Positions 4,925 to 5,996 of a stretch of 5,996 nt of DNA are shown piece after piece. Under the pieces are notes generated by a model that was given only the letters and a program-made list of their open reading frames with translations, had not been told where the DNA came from and ran no database searches. A program made the position numbers and the translations under genes. Source of the stretch: a bacterium (GTDB taxonomy: Bacteria > Actinomycetota > Actinomycetes > Actinomycetales > Actinomycetaceae); the NCBI GenBank assembly GCA_030544165.1, contig JAUNRP010000126.1, positions 1-5,996 of the forward strand, in the 5' to 3' direction. The first letter of the stretch is position 1, and every line of letters starts with the position of its first letter.

Positions 4925-5996
4925 ATGGCCACTGCCGACTGGACGCTCGACCCCGCTGACCTCCTCCGCGTGGGACCGGACTTCGACCTCGCCGAGTTCG
5001 ATCGTGCCGCCACGCCCGGATGGGAGGCCGGGGAGGACGCCGCCGACGAGTTCAGGCTCGCTCGCGGGGAGCTTCTCTCCGAGATGCAGGAGCGGCTCTT
5101 CGCCCACGGCCGCACCGGCGGCAGCAAGGGCGTCCTGCTGATACTCCAGGGCCTGGACACGTCAGGAAAGGGGGGAATCGTCCGCCACGTGGCGGGGATG
5201 ATGGACCCTCAGGGCCTCGCCATCCGCAGCTTCGGGGTTCCCACCGAGGAGGAGCTGAAGCACCACTACCTCTGGCGGATCCGCCGCGCCCTCCCTGAGG
5301 CCGGCAAGATCGGGATCTTCGATCGCTCCCACTACGAGGACGTGCTCGTGGTCCGGGTGGACGAACTGGCCGAGGCGGACTGGAACAAGCGGTTCGATGA
5401 GATCAACCGGTTCGAGAAGCAGATCGTCGATTCCGGGATCACCATCGTGAAGGTGGCCCTCATGGTCTCGAAGCGGGAGCAGGGTCAGCGCCTGATGCGC
5501 CGCCTCCAGCGGCCGGACAAGTGGTGGAAGTACAACCCCAGCGATCTGGACACCCGCTCCAAGTGGGACGAATTCCAGGACGCCTACCAGGACATGCTCG
5601 CGAACACCTCCACGGACTACGCGCCCTGGCATGTGATCCCGGCGGACAACAAGTGGTACTCGCGCCTGGCCGTCACCGAACTGCTGGCCCAGGCCCTAGC
5701 CTCCCTCGAGCTCACCTGGCCGAAGGTCCGCTGGAAGCTGGAGACCCAGAAGCGCCGCCTCGGCGCCACCATGGAGCCGGAGGACCTCGAGGCCGCGATG
5801 GGCCAGCGCGACTCTCGCCGCGAGGGCGTGGCTGAGGACACCCAGGAGTACCTCGAGGCCGTGGCCCGGGTGAACGAGCTCGCTGCTACGGACGCCCTTG
5901 CGGTCCTGGCCGCCAACGGGGATGAGGAGGCGGCACCCGAGGACACCAAGGACGAGAAGTCCGGCAAGAAGAAGGACAAGAAGAAGTCCAAGAAGG
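4925..5996 (+). CDS. PPK2-family polyphosphate:nucleotide phosphotransferase (class III-like), 3'-truncated by the window
   Basis: Transfers phosphate between polyphosphate and nucleotides; class III PPK2 enzymes can use both AMP and ADP. 357 residues are visible with no stop before the window end. Walker A is GLDTSGKGG (76-84), followed by IVRHV, DPQG, SFGVPTEEELKHHYLWRIRR (102-121), the Walker B-like FDRSHYEDVLVVRV (132-145), and the Arg-rich lid MRRLQRPDKWWK (191-202). APWHVIPADNKWYSRLAV (233-250) and an LE.TWPKVRWK end complete the kinase core near residue 275. Residues after about 280 are an extension that becomes acidic and then lysine-rich (333-357, ending KKKDKKKSKK); its end is not seen. 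The ATG at 4925 has GGAAGGG at 4910-4916 with an 8-nt spacer and lies 64 bp after trhA on the same strand. The PTEEEL..(Y/F)LWR block supports class III; exact substrate preference is inferred. Confidence 0.93.
   Translation, partial: MATADWTLDPADLLRVGPDFDLAEFDRAATPGWEAGEDAADEFRLARGELLSEMQERLFAHGRTGGSKGVLLILQGLDTSGKGGIVRHVAGMMDPQGLAIRSFGVPTEEELKHHYLWRIRRALPEAGKIGIFDRSHYEDVLVVRVDELAEADWNKRFDEINRFEKQIVDSGITIVKVALMVSKREQGQRLMRRLQRPDKWWKYNPSDLDTRSKWDEFQDAYQDMLANTSTDYAPWHVIPADNKWYSRLAVTELLAQALASLELTWPKVRWKLETQKRRLGATMEPEDLEAAMGQRDSRREGVAEDTQEYLEAVARVNELAATDALAVLAANGDEEAAPEDTKDEKSGKKKDKKKSKK

Overview
The window reads as chromosomal DNA of a high-GC Gram-positive bacterium (Actinobacteria). GC is roughly 70% throughout, codons end in G or C, Shine-Dalgarno sequences are strong, and the prenyltransferase is closely similar to the mycobacterial short-chain Z-isoprenyl diphosphate synthase type (Rv1086). 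I cannot place it to genus. There is no phage, IS element, CRISPR array or recognisable defence system. This is mostly core metabolism with some local oddities.

Left half (1-3071, + strand): a tightly packed aromatic amino acid (shikimate pathway) operon. It contains the 3' part of aroA (EPSP synthase, cut by the window start), aroE (shikimate dehydrogenase, start overlapping the aroA stop by ATGA), and a fused aroK-like/aroB gene (3-dehydroquinate synthase) overlapping the aroE stop by 8 nt. Between them they encode the second (AroB), fourth (AroE) and sixth (AroA) steps of the pathway. The shikimate kinase-like part fused to AroB has lost its ATP-binding lysine and its lid, so the fifth step probably needs a kinase from elsewhere. 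aroA carries an unusual in-frame tandem duplication of a 51-bp unit just before its conserved GDHR motif.

Middle (3072-4077): a short convergent intergenic stretch with GC-rich hairpins, then a minus-strand Z-prenyl diphosphate synthase gene. Next comes a divergent control region of about 150 bp. It holds a perfect inverted repeat near the prenyltransferase side and, near the other gene, 15-bp direct repeats spanned by a 12-bp palindrome; these look like operators.

Right part (4078-5996, + strand): a hemolysin III/TrhA-type seven-helix membrane protein, then, after a 64-bp gap, a class III-like PPK2 polyphosphate:nucleotide phosphotransferase. The latter has a lysine-rich C-terminal tail and runs off the window end.

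The most notable observations are the repeat insertion in aroA, the dead-looking shikimate kinase domain fused to an intact-looking dehydroquinate synthase, the repeat/palindrome operator ahead of trhA, and the acidic/serine/lysine tail on the polyphosphate enzyme.
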